Source of the DNA: JBHHYU01 sp046757725
GTDB taxonomy: Bacteria > Desulfobacterota > Binatia > UBA9968
Direction of reading: 5' to 3'
DNA length: 6,770 nucleotides
NCBI GenBank assembly: GCA_046757725.1
Contig: JBHHYU010000129.1
Span: 1-6,770 of the forward strand
The position numbers and the translations under genes are program-made. Positions within the stretch are counted from its first letter, which is position 1, and every line of letters begins with the position of its first letter. Below the pieces are notes generated by a model. That model saw only the letters and a program-made list of their open reading frames with translations, searched no databases and was not told the origin of the DNA. This document shows, in pieces, positions 1 through 6,119 of the stretch.

Positions 1-60
1 CGAGGTGACCCTTGGGATACCCCTGACGCCACTGAGAAGATTTCAACTACAAACCCTTGG

Positions 61-240
61 CTGAGGTTGCCCAACTCCGTGAAGGAGTGGAAGCACCCGC
101 ATCCTGGGATGCAGATAGACACAGGTAGACCCCGCAATGGGTAAACTATGCGGGAGGAACGGGACTCCCGTGGCGGATGACCGGGGGGATGTTTTGACAG
201 CTGCACCGCGGGAGATGAGGACAAAATGGGGATAACTATT
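61..240. other. Hairpin-rich structured non-coding segment (left copy of flanking repeat)
   Basis: No credible reading frame is present. Four perfect-arm stem-loops follow one another: actcc/ggagt (74-78 with 84-88, 5-nt loop), gcatcc/ggatgc (99-104 with 107-112), cccgca/tgcggg (131-136 with 149-154) and acggg/cccgt (159-163 with 167-171, loop act). This density suggests a folded RNA or a folded single-stranded DNA element. The portion 148-188 is closely similar to 6298-6337 at the other end of the window. I do not recognise the family. A degenerate group II intron or an element-associated non-coding RNA are possibilities, but I could find no domain V signature to support the former. Confidence 0.4.
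148..188 (+). repeat. Diverged direct repeat, left copy
   Basis: Aligned by eye to 6298-6337 in the same orientation, 34 of 41 columns match, with one single-base gap. The best-conserved blocks are atgcgg, ggaacg, gactcccgtgg and the terminal ccgggggg. Weaker similarity seems to extend upstream for some tens of bases (a tcNtggg block and a cccc-gcaa block). The two copies flank all recognised genes, about 6.15 kb apart. Confidence 0.6.
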
Positions 241-390
241 TGAATATAACGAGTTTTATTCTTGTTCTTATTCAGGATCAATGAGCATCAATGCAGCAGC
301 TCAAAAATCATCTCTTTTCTGAACGGCCTCAAGCCTTCTCCCAAGCCCTTGTGTATTATTCTTTTCCTCTCCGTCTTCTGGCAGGGATTT
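240..390. other. AT-richer non-coding stretch downstream of the 98-residue gene
   Basis: I see no open frame with coding character here, and no hairpin followed by a T run on the minus strand that would serve as a terminator for the gene ending at 391. The pyrimidine-rich part around 311-380 is unremarkable. Confidence 0.4.
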
Positions 391-687
391 CTAAACGCCC
401 GGGGGACTCCGCTTACCCATCAAAACTAACCCATCTTTAAGCTCAAGACGACGTCGAATTTGTTTCGACTTATCTATTTCATAGACGATTTCATAACCTT
501 CAAGAATCCGCGATTGGACTTTTTCGGGATTTGACCAGGATAGCTCCAGCCCGGATTTTTGCGCTTCGGCCTTTAGACCGGATGTCTCCGGCCAGTTAAA
601 ATCGACCAACTTGGACTCCTCTTGCCAACTCAAGTAGCCTTTTAGATCCTTCGCTACTGCATAGATCAAACCCAGATATTCGATCAT
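391..687 (-). CDS. Hypothetical protein, 98 residues, unknown function
   Basis: I do not recognise this protein. It is small, charged and soluble-looking, with no signal peptide, membrane segment or cysteine motif. The first half has WQEESKLVDFNWPET (about residues 21-35); the second half has alternating hydrophobic and charged residues (GYEIVYEIDKSKQIRRRLEL, 64-83) suggesting beta strands, and ends in a short basic tail. The composition is protein-like rather than that of a chance frame. The ATG at 687 has a Shine-Dalgarno GAGGG (complement of 697-701) 9 nt upstream, and a promoter with consensus -35 lies about 100 bp upstream at 790-818. It sits downstream of the recombinase but has its own promoter, so it may be a separate accessory gene such as a small regulator, anti-defence protein or antitoxin. 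None of these roles is shown by the sequence. Confidence 0.6.
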   Translation of the reverse strand: MIEYLGLIYAVAKDLKGYLSWQEESKLVDFNWPETSGLKAEAQKSGLELSWSNPEKVQSRILEGYEIVYEIDKSKQIRRRLELKDGLVLMGKRSPPGV

Positions 688-786
688 AGCCGGATGCCCT
701 CACCGTGCGCATAGCTATGATGGAGGCCAGTCCGATAATCCGCCAGGGGATAGGAGAAGGCGTAGGCTCATCAGTTCGCAGGGAAT

Positions 787-805
787 TTAAGTATCTATCA
801 CTTAA
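787..805 (-). promoter_or_regulatory. Dyad (possible operator) over the -10 region of the 98-residue gene's promoter
   Basis: Perfect 6-bp arms ttaagt (787-792) and acttaa (800-805) are separated by 7 bp. The dyad covers most of the -10 hexamer and the adjoining spacer, a position typical of repressor operators. It also overlaps the recombinase stop codon (802-804). It is not similar to the XRE palindrome at 1632-1657. It has no T run, so a terminator is less likely. Confidence 0.35.
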
Positions 806-818
806 CTGAGCCTGTCAA
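790..818 (-). promoter_or_regulatory. Sigma70-type promoter for the 98-residue gene
   Basis: Reading the minus strand, a perfect TTGACA -35 box (813-818) is followed by exactly 17 bp and a GATACT -10 box (790-795, four of six consensus bases including the key A2 and T6). Transcription should start near 783, giving a leader of roughly 95 nt before the ATG at 687. The -35 box lies inside the last codons of the recombinase gene, so the 98-residue gene can be transcribed independently of the upstream operon. Confidence 0.6.
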
Positions 819-1416
819 TGGCGCTGGTTGAGTCCTTTTGTTCATTCCGGCTAAGTGTCAAGGCCAGGGCGGGGGAGATCCTGAGGCGCTTGCCGATCTG
901 CCGAAAACTCAAGCCTCCAGCACGAAGTTGCTCAACCTGGTCTCGGTGAAAGACCTTCTGGGGCCTTCCAAGCTTCTTTCCTCTGGCACGAGCCCGGGCT
1001 ACGCCTGCCTTTACACGTTCTCGGGTGATGTCCCGTTCGAGCTGTGCCATCGCCCCGATAATTGTGAACATTGCCTCCCCCAGAGGCGAAGAAGTGTCCA
1101 GGTTTTCCTGGTAGGAAACGAACGCAATCCCTAGGTGGCGGAATTCGTGGAGGGCATTGATCATGTGGCGAGTGCTGCGAGCGAAGCGATCGAAGCGCCA
1201 GACAACCACGACATCGAATAGACGCCGCTTCGCGTCGTCCATGAGTTGATCTAGAGCCGGCCGCCGCTCCTTCGCCCCAGAGATGCCGTGGTCCACGTAC
1301 TCCCGGTAGATGGTCCATTCCCTCGCCAGGGCGTACTCCCGGAGGGGACCAAGCTGCAGCTCAGGGTCCTGACCCTTGTCCGCTGTGGAAACCCGACCAT
1401 AGATTCCGACGCGCAT
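802..1416 (-). CDS. Serine site-specific recombinase (resolvase/invertase family)
   Basis: Small serine recombinase of 204 residues, the usual size for resolvases and DNA invertases. These enzymes cut both strands through a covalent 5'-phosphoserine link and exchange half-sites. Visible motifs: YGRVST (6-11), with Arg8 and nucleophile Ser10; WRFDRFARS (73-81), with Asp76, Arg77 and Arg80 matching the family's catalytic Asp/Arg cluster; and MAQLERDITRERVKAG (123-138), leading into the long E helix. A linker containing GKKLGRP (146-152) joins a C-terminal helix-turn-helix (about 155-190, GLSFRQIGKRLRIS). It lacks the large C-terminal domains of phage-type serine integrases. The start at 1416 has Shine-Dalgarno AGGAGAAGG (complement of 1421-1429), 15 bp after the XRE stop, so the two genes form an operon. 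Its target site is unknown, and it could act in resolution, inversion or element excision. Confidence 0.95.
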   Translation of the reverse strand: MRVGIYGRVSTADKGQDPELQLGPLREYALAREWTIYREYVDHGISGAKERRPALDQLMDDAKRRLFDVVVVWRFDRFARSTRHMINALHEFRHLGIAFVSYQENLDTSSPLGEAMFTIIGAMAQLERDITRERVKAGVARARARGKKLGRPQKVFHRDQVEQLRAGGLSFRQIGKRLRISPALALTLSRNEQKDSTSAIDRLS

Positions 1417-1431
1417 TCTACCTTCTCCTTC

Positions 1432-1626
1432 CTAGTCCAGGAGCTGGGTGATAGACACCCTGAGGACCTTTGCCAACTTGCGCCGCGTCTCAATCCGCGG
1501 AGACTCAATTTCGCCCCGCTCAATGCGTGCTACATACGTATATGGGAGACCCGCCCGCCGAGACAGATCTTCCTGCGTGAGGCCCGCTCGCTCCCGGAGC
1601 TGCTTTAATTTCTTTCCAAGAGCCAT
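1432..1626 (-). CDS. XRE/Cro-CI family HTH transcriptional regulator, 64 residues
   Basis: This is a single helix-turn-helix domain and little else: LKQLRERAGLTQEDLSRRAG (7-26), the turn and recognition helix LPYTYVARIERGE (27-39), and the closing helices ESPRIETRRKLAKVLRVSIT (41-60). That is the standard HTH_3 layout of Cro/CI-like dimeric repressors. The ATG at 1626 is preferred over an upstream ATG at 1743 because the promoter and operator (1632-1662) lie between them and conservation begins at MALGKKLK. With the -10 box ending at 1634, transcription should begin at or next to the ATG, so the message is probably leaderless; no Shine-Dalgarno is visible. It is probably autoregulatory, and through the shared operon it also controls the recombinase gene 15 bp downstream. 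No second copy of its operator is seen upstream of the ATPase operon. Confidence 0.92.
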   Translation of the reverse strand: MALGKKLKQLRERAGLTQEDLSRRAGLPYTYVARIERGEIESPRIETRRKLAKVLRVSITQLLD

Positions 1627-1631
1627 CGTGT

Positions 1632-1657
1632 ATATACTACCATTTATGGTAGTATAT
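1632..1657. promoter_or_regulatory. Palindromic operator for the XRE regulator
   Basis: Perfect inverted repeat with 12-bp arms (atatactaccat, 1632-1643; atggtagtatat, 1646-1657) around a 2-bp centre, 26 bp in all. It fills the space between the -35 and -10 boxes of the minus-strand promoter and ends 6 bp before the XRE start codon. This size, symmetry and position fit a dimeric XRE repressor that shuts off its own transcription. Confidence 0.85.
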
Positions 1658-1662
1658 GTCAA
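1634..1662 (-). promoter_or_regulatory. Sigma70-type promoter of the XRE-recombinase operon
   Basis: On the minus strand, a perfect TTGACA (1657-1662) is followed by a 17-bp spacer and TAGTAT (1634-1639, five of six consensus bases). The predicted start of transcription (about 1626-1628) coincides with the XRE ATG, indicating a leaderless transcript. The operator palindrome covers the spacer and -10 box, so bound repressor would exclude RNA polymerase. Confidence 0.8.
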
Positions 1663-1832
1663 CCCTAAATTTGGGCTGCTAGAGACGAAATCAGGGACGG
1701 GTTCTTTCTTTCCAAGTTTCGGCCTAATCTGGGGAAGGATCATGACGGTGGATGGAGCAACCTGAAAGGCGGAGTGTCGTTCGCGGTAGGCAAATAAAAT
1801 CTGAAAATTTCGATAAACTTACTTTTGGCTCA

Positions 1833-3071
1833 TCAGGTTTTCTTCTCCTTCCACAACCGCACGATGAATCGCTCGTCCTCCTCAATCAGGTCGGGCTCGG
1901 TGTCGTTATGGTCACGCATACCCCGAATAATCTTGCGAGGAACTCCCAGCCCAGTAGCCTCGATGTATTGGTAGTCGCGGAGAACCTCTTTTAACAGTTC
2001 ATTGCGTGCCGCTCGGTAGCCCTGCTTCATCCTTTCAACCGTGACCGTGTTCGGTAGCCGTCCTGGGGAGATCACCTCAAGGCGGTCGCTATAGAGTGAG
2101 ACCTCGATATCTGTTACTGTGATGGTGTAGTCGCGATGAGCTATCGCGTTTACAACTGCCTCGCGTACTGCCTCGAGCGGGTAATCCCTCCACCGTTCCT
2201 GTCGTCGTCCAAGGTCATCTAGCGATGCTTCAACCGTTGAGTTCCGGCGGACGAAGTCCATGGCCTGCTCAACGAAGCCGCTTTCGAGCAACTCCCCGGA
2301 TGTCGAGTCTAGCCGGACAATTGGGCCTTGCACGGTTGCTCGTTCCCGAGCTGCATAGTCCTTCTCAGTTCCGGGATAAGCCGTTAACGTAATACCTGCT
2401 TGTGGTAGGAAATGTTTCGGTCTTCGCCCAAACAAAAGGAGTCCACCTACTGTGGCGATGGCTCTACCACGGTCTTCGACCATCAGCTCAGTGTTGATGA
2501 GAAGCCTCTCCCAGGCCGCCTGGTCCTCCGCCGGCGGACAGTCCTGCTGCCGGATGTCCCTGAAGTAGTTTTCCAGGCGACGTCGGTCGAGATCTTGGAA
2601 AACGCTGCCCGGAACTGGCTTAAGATCGTAGCGCAAAAGCCCTGAAGCCTGATAAAGTCTAACCTCCTCCTCCCGTGAAGCCTCCCTTGTAATGGTTCCG
2701 ACGCGCACGAAAATCAACCAGGACGATCCGCGCCTCGCCTTGTAAGGCTTGTCCGGGCTGTCGGAAGGGAGGGAGAGAACGCCGACCTCCCTTGACTCCT
2801 CCCACACCAATGTCTCCCAGTAGGGAATGATTGGGGGCCTCACATGGTCTCTGCAGACGGTCATGACCCATTCCTCCGTCTGGTTTCTCTCACGGGTCAG
2901 GCCGGAGACTGTCCCGTCGTCCTCGACGCCCAGAAGAATCCTCCCGCCTTCGAGGTTGGCCAAGGCAGCCACCTTCGTTGCCAGGCTATCGGGATGGACA
3001 TCATCTCGCTTGAACTCTACACCGGAGTTCTCGCCATTCTGGAGCAGTTCGGCGAGTTCGGCCCTCAGCAT
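1833..3071 (-). CDS. AlbA_2 (Schlafen-type) domain protein with GHKL-type ATPase domain
   Basis: The 412-residue protein resembles the COG2865 group, often annotated as RNA-binding, ATP-binding or RecG-like regulators. The N-terminal AlbA_2 domain (about 8-140) shows GVEFKRD (17-23), LANLEGGRILLGVEDDG (37-53) and FVRVGT (121-126), the usual landmarks of this nucleic-acid-binding fold. A C-terminal HATPase_c_4-type domain (about 295-405) shows the N-box-like EAVREAVVNAIAHRDY (300-315), SDRLEVISPGRLP (328-340) and GLGVPRKI (374-381). The protein ends soon after this domain, without the winged-helix tail seen in many relatives. It begins 8 bp after the upstream PHP-ATPase gene. Its Shine-Dalgarno GAGGGA (complement of 3076-3081) overlaps that gene's TGA, so the two are probably translationally coupled and act together. 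Members occur beside defence genes; whether this one cuts, binds or regulates cannot be read from the sequence. Confidence 0.9.
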   Translation of the reverse strand: MLRAELAELLQNGENSGVEFKRDDVHPDSLATKVAALANLEGGRILLGVEDDGTVSGLTRERNQTEEWVMTVCRDHVRPPIIPYWETLVWEESREVGVLSLPSDSPDKPYKARRGSSWLIFVRVGTITREASREEEVRLYQASGLLRYDLKPVPGSVFQDLDRRRLENYFRDIRQQDCPPAEDQAAWERLLINTELMVEDRGRAIATVGGLLLFGRRPKHFLPQAGITLTAYPGTEKDYAARERATVQGPIVRLDSTSGELLESGFVEQAMDFVRRNSTVEASLDDLGRRQERWRDYPLEAVREAVVNAIAHRDYTITVTDIEVSLYSDRLEVISPGRLPNTVTVERMKQGYRAARNELLKEVLRDYQYIEATGLGVPRKIIRGMRDHNDTEPDLIEEDERFIVRLWKEKKT

Positions 3072-3075
3072 CAGA

Positions 3076-3081
3076 TCCCTC
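3076..3081 (-). promoter_or_regulatory. Ribosome binding site overlapping the upstream stop codon
   Basis: On the minus strand the string TGAGGGA contains both the TGA stop of the PHP-ABC ATPase gene (3080-3082) and the Shine-Dalgarno for the AlbA_2 gene, whose ATG begins at 3071. Sharing these bases implies translational coupling and a fixed ratio of the two proteins. Confidence 0.7.
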
Positions 3082-5746
3082 AGAATCCGTATTTAAGCCG
3101 TCGGATTTCAAAAGCCTCCTTACCGCCTTCAAGAACTTCCTCTACCAGTTCGCGAACCGGTCTGGCATCGATAGAACCTAAGTGTTCTCGATAGATCTCA
3201 GCCTTCGCCTCACCGACTGGCGACAGACCGATAATCAACTCCGCGTCCCCAAGGACCGGAATGTTCGCGTTATGAGTGGCGAAGACGAACTGCCTCCGTT
3301 GCTTCTCCTCGCGCATCTTGGGCACCACGCCGTCTGTAATGAACCGGTTGTCGAGATCGTCCTCCGGCTGGTCCACCACGAGGGGAGCGTCGGACTCGAG
3401 TAGGAGAAGAAGGAGCACTGCCGTCGCCTTTTGACCCGTTGAGAGTGATTCGAGCATCTGCCAAATCGGCGGCTGCCTCTCCTGCGCCGTGTTCAGTTCG
3501 ACCTTCGGCGTCGGCGAAAGGTCGATTTCTTCAATTTGCATTATCACTTCCGGAGGCGCCTGTGCTAGACGATCAGCCTGCGTCGGCGGAACACCGAATT
3601 TCTGTCTAACAGCATCACGTCCAGTAAGGCAGGCATCTGCAAACTCCTTGAGCGACAGATCGGGATGCTTCTCTAGGGCCTCAAATGCTTCACTAAGCCG
3701 ACCGCCCACCTGGTCGCGGAGTAGCTTGAATAGCGGCTCACGGTTACCCGCCGGGACTACACTAACGCGCACACGTCCTGCAAGCTGCCGACTTACCTTA
3801 TTCGCTGCGCGGCCTAACTGGCGAAATTCCTCACTCTTCAGATCCTCCCACTCCACGAGAAGGTTACGGCGGTGGTCCTGGTGCTCACGACCTGTACGTT
3901 CGAGGATCACCTGGCGTTCTTTTAGCGGACGAAGTTCCTCGATTTGGCGTCGCAGCCGAATGAATTCTTCTCCGTCCACCTTGGATTTTTGGAGTTCGCG
4001 GAGAATATTCTCGTAAGCAGTCTGTACGGACCTCTTGCGCTCCTCCCAATGTCCTCGAACACGAGCCAGTTCCTGATCAGCCTTGTCAAGAACCCGGGTC
4101 AGCTGATCGGCAATTTCTTTGAGTTCACGCCCTAAGGTTTCCAGAACGATATCCGCCTCGCGTAAAATCTCTCTTCCCGGAAGTCCCTCAAGGGCTTTAG
4201 CAGAAAGGAACGCCCGATCGATAGGAAGCGCTCGGCGAAGCTGATCTAGTAACTCGCGATACGGCATAATCCTATCAGGTACAGTCTTTAGAACCCGTTC
4301 TTCTCGCACGAGCAGGCTTTGCTCTTTGAGGCGTTCCTCCAAACCTGCTTCCTGAAAGGTCTTCAAGGTTTCTTCTAAGGCCGGAAGCAAACCAAGTCGT
4401 TCCTCGATCTGTTTAATTTCGTTCCGAGCCTCAAGGAGGCGCGAACGAGAGCGTCCCAACTCTCGTATGATTTCGCTTTTACGTCTCAGCACGTTCTCGT
4501 CCCGCTCGACAAATCGTTCTAGCAGCCTTGTGAGTTTCTCTGGACTCTTCGTGAGTTCCGATAGCTCATGCTGTCCGTAAACCTCAGTCCGAGGCATCAC
4601 GTCCGCCGGCGTCAACGAGAGCACCTTCCCCATCTGGTCTCGAACCACTGCGGGATTAGGAATCGTCCGCTCGATCAAGTACTCTCGTTTTGCCGGACGA
4701 TGGGAACGGACCAGAAGAGAGATTTTAGTACCACTTTTCAGGACATGCCGGATTATGCCCTCGTGGCTCTTGCGCGCGTCATCTGCAAGAGCCTCGAGAC
4801 CCAAAACATAGCGCAGACTCTCGACAACCGTGGATTTTCCCGCTCCACGGCCTCCTATTAGGACATTCAGGTTCTCGTTGAAATTCACCGCAGCTCCGTC
4901 CAGAAAGCCTCCCTGCCATCCGACCGCAACGAACTCTGCGTGTTCCTCGAGGGGTGGATCACTAGCGAGTCGGATCCGAGATCCGGGATCGAGGAAGGCT
5001 TGCCGCAAACCCTCCACGGAAAGATCGGACATCTTAATCCAGCAGGAGGCCCCTTGTTTCTCAAGGTCCTGAGGTGAGCTGACGTCCTGCGCATTGATAA
5101 TGGCAATGCGACGATCACGTCGATGGTTTGGGTCCTTATTTTCAAGGATAGGCCGGAGGTTTGCGGGGGCATCTTCTACAGGACCCGGAAGGGAACACGC
5201 AAGGAGATCTGGTGACTGCCAAGCGTTGATTCGCGACTGACCTGAAAGCGTTCTCAAAAGGCCCCCATCGGATGTCACATGAGCCGCGACGCAGACAGCC
5301 TCCCACTTGCGACACTCAGCGAGAAACTCGATAACATCATATTTTCCAGGTGGAGAACCCTTATCTTCTTGATGGATTCCACAGTCGCCCAGCACCCGCT
5401 CCAGGGCAATGACCTCCTTATGCGGATCGAAGAGGCACAGAAAGTGTACCCCCTCCTTGGTGACAGCTTCGAAGCCCGGAAAAACGTGCAGACCAGCAGC
5501 GCGGGCGACCTTCCACAAACTTTCCGCAGTACTCACACTGTAGTGGTCCGTGACTGCGATCACCTCGATTCCGTGGTCCTTGCAGGCTTGAATCATGGCC
5601 TGGTTGTAACTGTCTTCGCTGCTGAAGTTGATCTTCTTGGAGTGCCGCTTCAGGTACGCAAACGTGTTTACCTGAAGAGCGCACCGGTAGAAGCGGGCAC
5701 CTGAAGGTAACGCTAATGCACTTGAAATAGGCTCAGGCCATCTCAC
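3080..5746 (-). CDS. PHP-domain / SMC-like ABC ATPase fusion protein (TrlF-like)
   Basis: The protein has 888 residues in three parts. Residues about 17-270 form a PHP-type metal-dependent phosphoesterase domain: AVTDHY (64-69, Asp67/His68), PGFEAVTKEGVHFL (90-103, Glu93/His101) and VAAHVTSDGG (153-162, His156). The usual first HxH pair is missing; the equivalent position reads ALQVNT (23-28). Residues 271-888 form an SMC/RecN-like ABC ATPase: Walker A GGRGAGKST (298-306), a long helical, probably coiled-coil insert (about 400-650), signature LSTGQK (768-773), Walker B VVDQPEDDLDN (790-800) and H-loop THNAN (824-828). The GTG start at 5746 is chosen because Shine-Dalgarno GGGGAG (complement of 5755-5760) lies 8 nt upstream and the next ATG, at codon 51, would cut into the PHP domain. 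The protein is cytoplasmic, with no membrane segments. Inferred role: ATP-driven sensing of nucleic acid controlling a phosphoesterase, in partnership with the AlbA_2 protein. Confidence 0.9.
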   Translation of the reverse strand: MRWPEPISSALALPSGARFYRCALQVNTFAYLKRHSKKINFSSEDSYNQAMIQACKDHGIEVIAVTDHYSVSTAESLWKVARAAGLHVFPGFEAVTKEGVHFLCLFDPHKEVIALERVLGDCGIHQEDKGSPPGKYDVIEFLAECRKWEAVCVAAHVTSDGGLLRTLSGQSRINAWQSPDLLACSLPGPVEDAPANLRPILENKDPNHRRDRRIAIINAQDVSSPQDLEKQGASCWIKMSDLSVEGLRQAFLDPGSRIRLASDPPLEEHAEFVAVGWQGGFLDGAAVNFNENLNVLIGGRGAGKSTVVESLRYVLGLEALADDARKSHEGIIRHVLKSGTKISLLVRSHRPAKREYLIERTIPNPAVVRDQMGKVLSLTPADVMPRTEVYGQHELSELTKSPEKLTRLLERFVERDENVLRRKSEIIRELGRSRSRLLEARNEIKQIEERLGLLPALEETLKTFQEAGLEERLKEQSLLVREERVLKTVPDRIMPYRELLDQLRRALPIDRAFLSAKALEGLPGREILREADIVLETLGRELKEIADQLTRVLDKADQELARVRGHWEERKRSVQTAYENILRELQKSKVDGEEFIRLRRQIEELRPLKERQVILERTGREHQDHRRNLLVEWEDLKSEEFRQLGRAANKVSRQLAGRVRVSVVPAGNREPLFKLLRDQVGGRLSEAFEALEKHPDLSLKEFADACLTGRDAVRQKFGVPPTQADRLAQAPPEVIMQIEEIDLSPTPKVELNTAQERQPPIWQMLESLSTGQKATAVLLLLLLESDAPLVVDQPEDDLDNRFITDGVVPKMREEKQRRQFVFATHNANIPVLGDAELIIGLSPVGEAKAEIYREHLGSIDARPVRELVEEVLEGGKEAFEIRRLKYGF

Positions 5747-5958
5747 CCTATGTTCTCCCCCACACTTGCGAATATCTCTTTTCTTTATTTACGATCACGC
5801 TACCTTGTGTGTTAGCTAGCATTGAAGACAAAGGTGGTGGGAAGGTCGGGATCAGCCTTCCAGAGTATGAAGACCTGGGCCAGGTGGGACAGGTACGGGC
5901 GATATGCATAAGGCTTCGAAAATGCCCCTCTGAGGGCATAGCCGGAAGGAGTATATAG
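5747..5958. other. Upstream region of the PHP-ABC ATPase operon
   Basis: This region must hold the operon's promoter on the minus strand, unless transcription enters from the right. It has an AT-rich tract (complement of 5771-5792), but I see no -35/-10 pair with good match and spacing, and no copy of the XRE operator. The operon is therefore probably not under direct control of the XRE protein in this window. On the plus strand, 5809-5958 is open for 49 codons from a GTG without a ribosome binding site. The peptide (containing VGISLPEYEDLGQ) could be a gene remnant, but there is not enough to call it. Confidence 0.35.
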
Positions 5959-6119
5959 TGAGTTTTATCCTAATGCAAGCGCCGAGTTAGGTTGGGCGAC
6001 AAACCTCCAGACTGCTGGGGCAGCCGCTTATGATGCTTTAAGCATATCGTCCGGATACATCTGAGTTATACAGGGGAGGATAGGCTGTCTGAGTGTGGAG
6101 ATTCCCGGGCCTCACTCCC

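Noticed and set aside
787..805. The ttaagt/acttaa dyad as a recombinase terminator
   Set aside because: AT-rich 6-bp stem without a T run on the transcribed strand; its overlap with a -10 box fits an operator better.
1627..1743. Upstream ATG at 1743 giving a 103-residue XRE protein
   Set aside because: The added 39 residues would be encoded by the promoter and operator, and the HTH family alignment starts at the 1626 ATG.
685..5946. 10-bp direct repeat catagccgga at 685-694 and 5937-5946 as possible attachment sites
   Set aside because: A 10-bp match is expected many times by chance in a window of this length, and no extended identity surrounds it.
5809..5958. Plus-strand 49-codon frame from GTG, peptide containing VGISLPEYEDLGQ
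   Set aside because: No Shine-Dalgarno and no recognised domain; it lies in the leader region of the opposite-strand operon. Possibly a remnant, but unsupported.
5947..5990. AAGGAG followed by GTG on the plus strand
   Set aside because: The resulting frame stops after 10 codons; the match to a ribosome binding site is probably chance.
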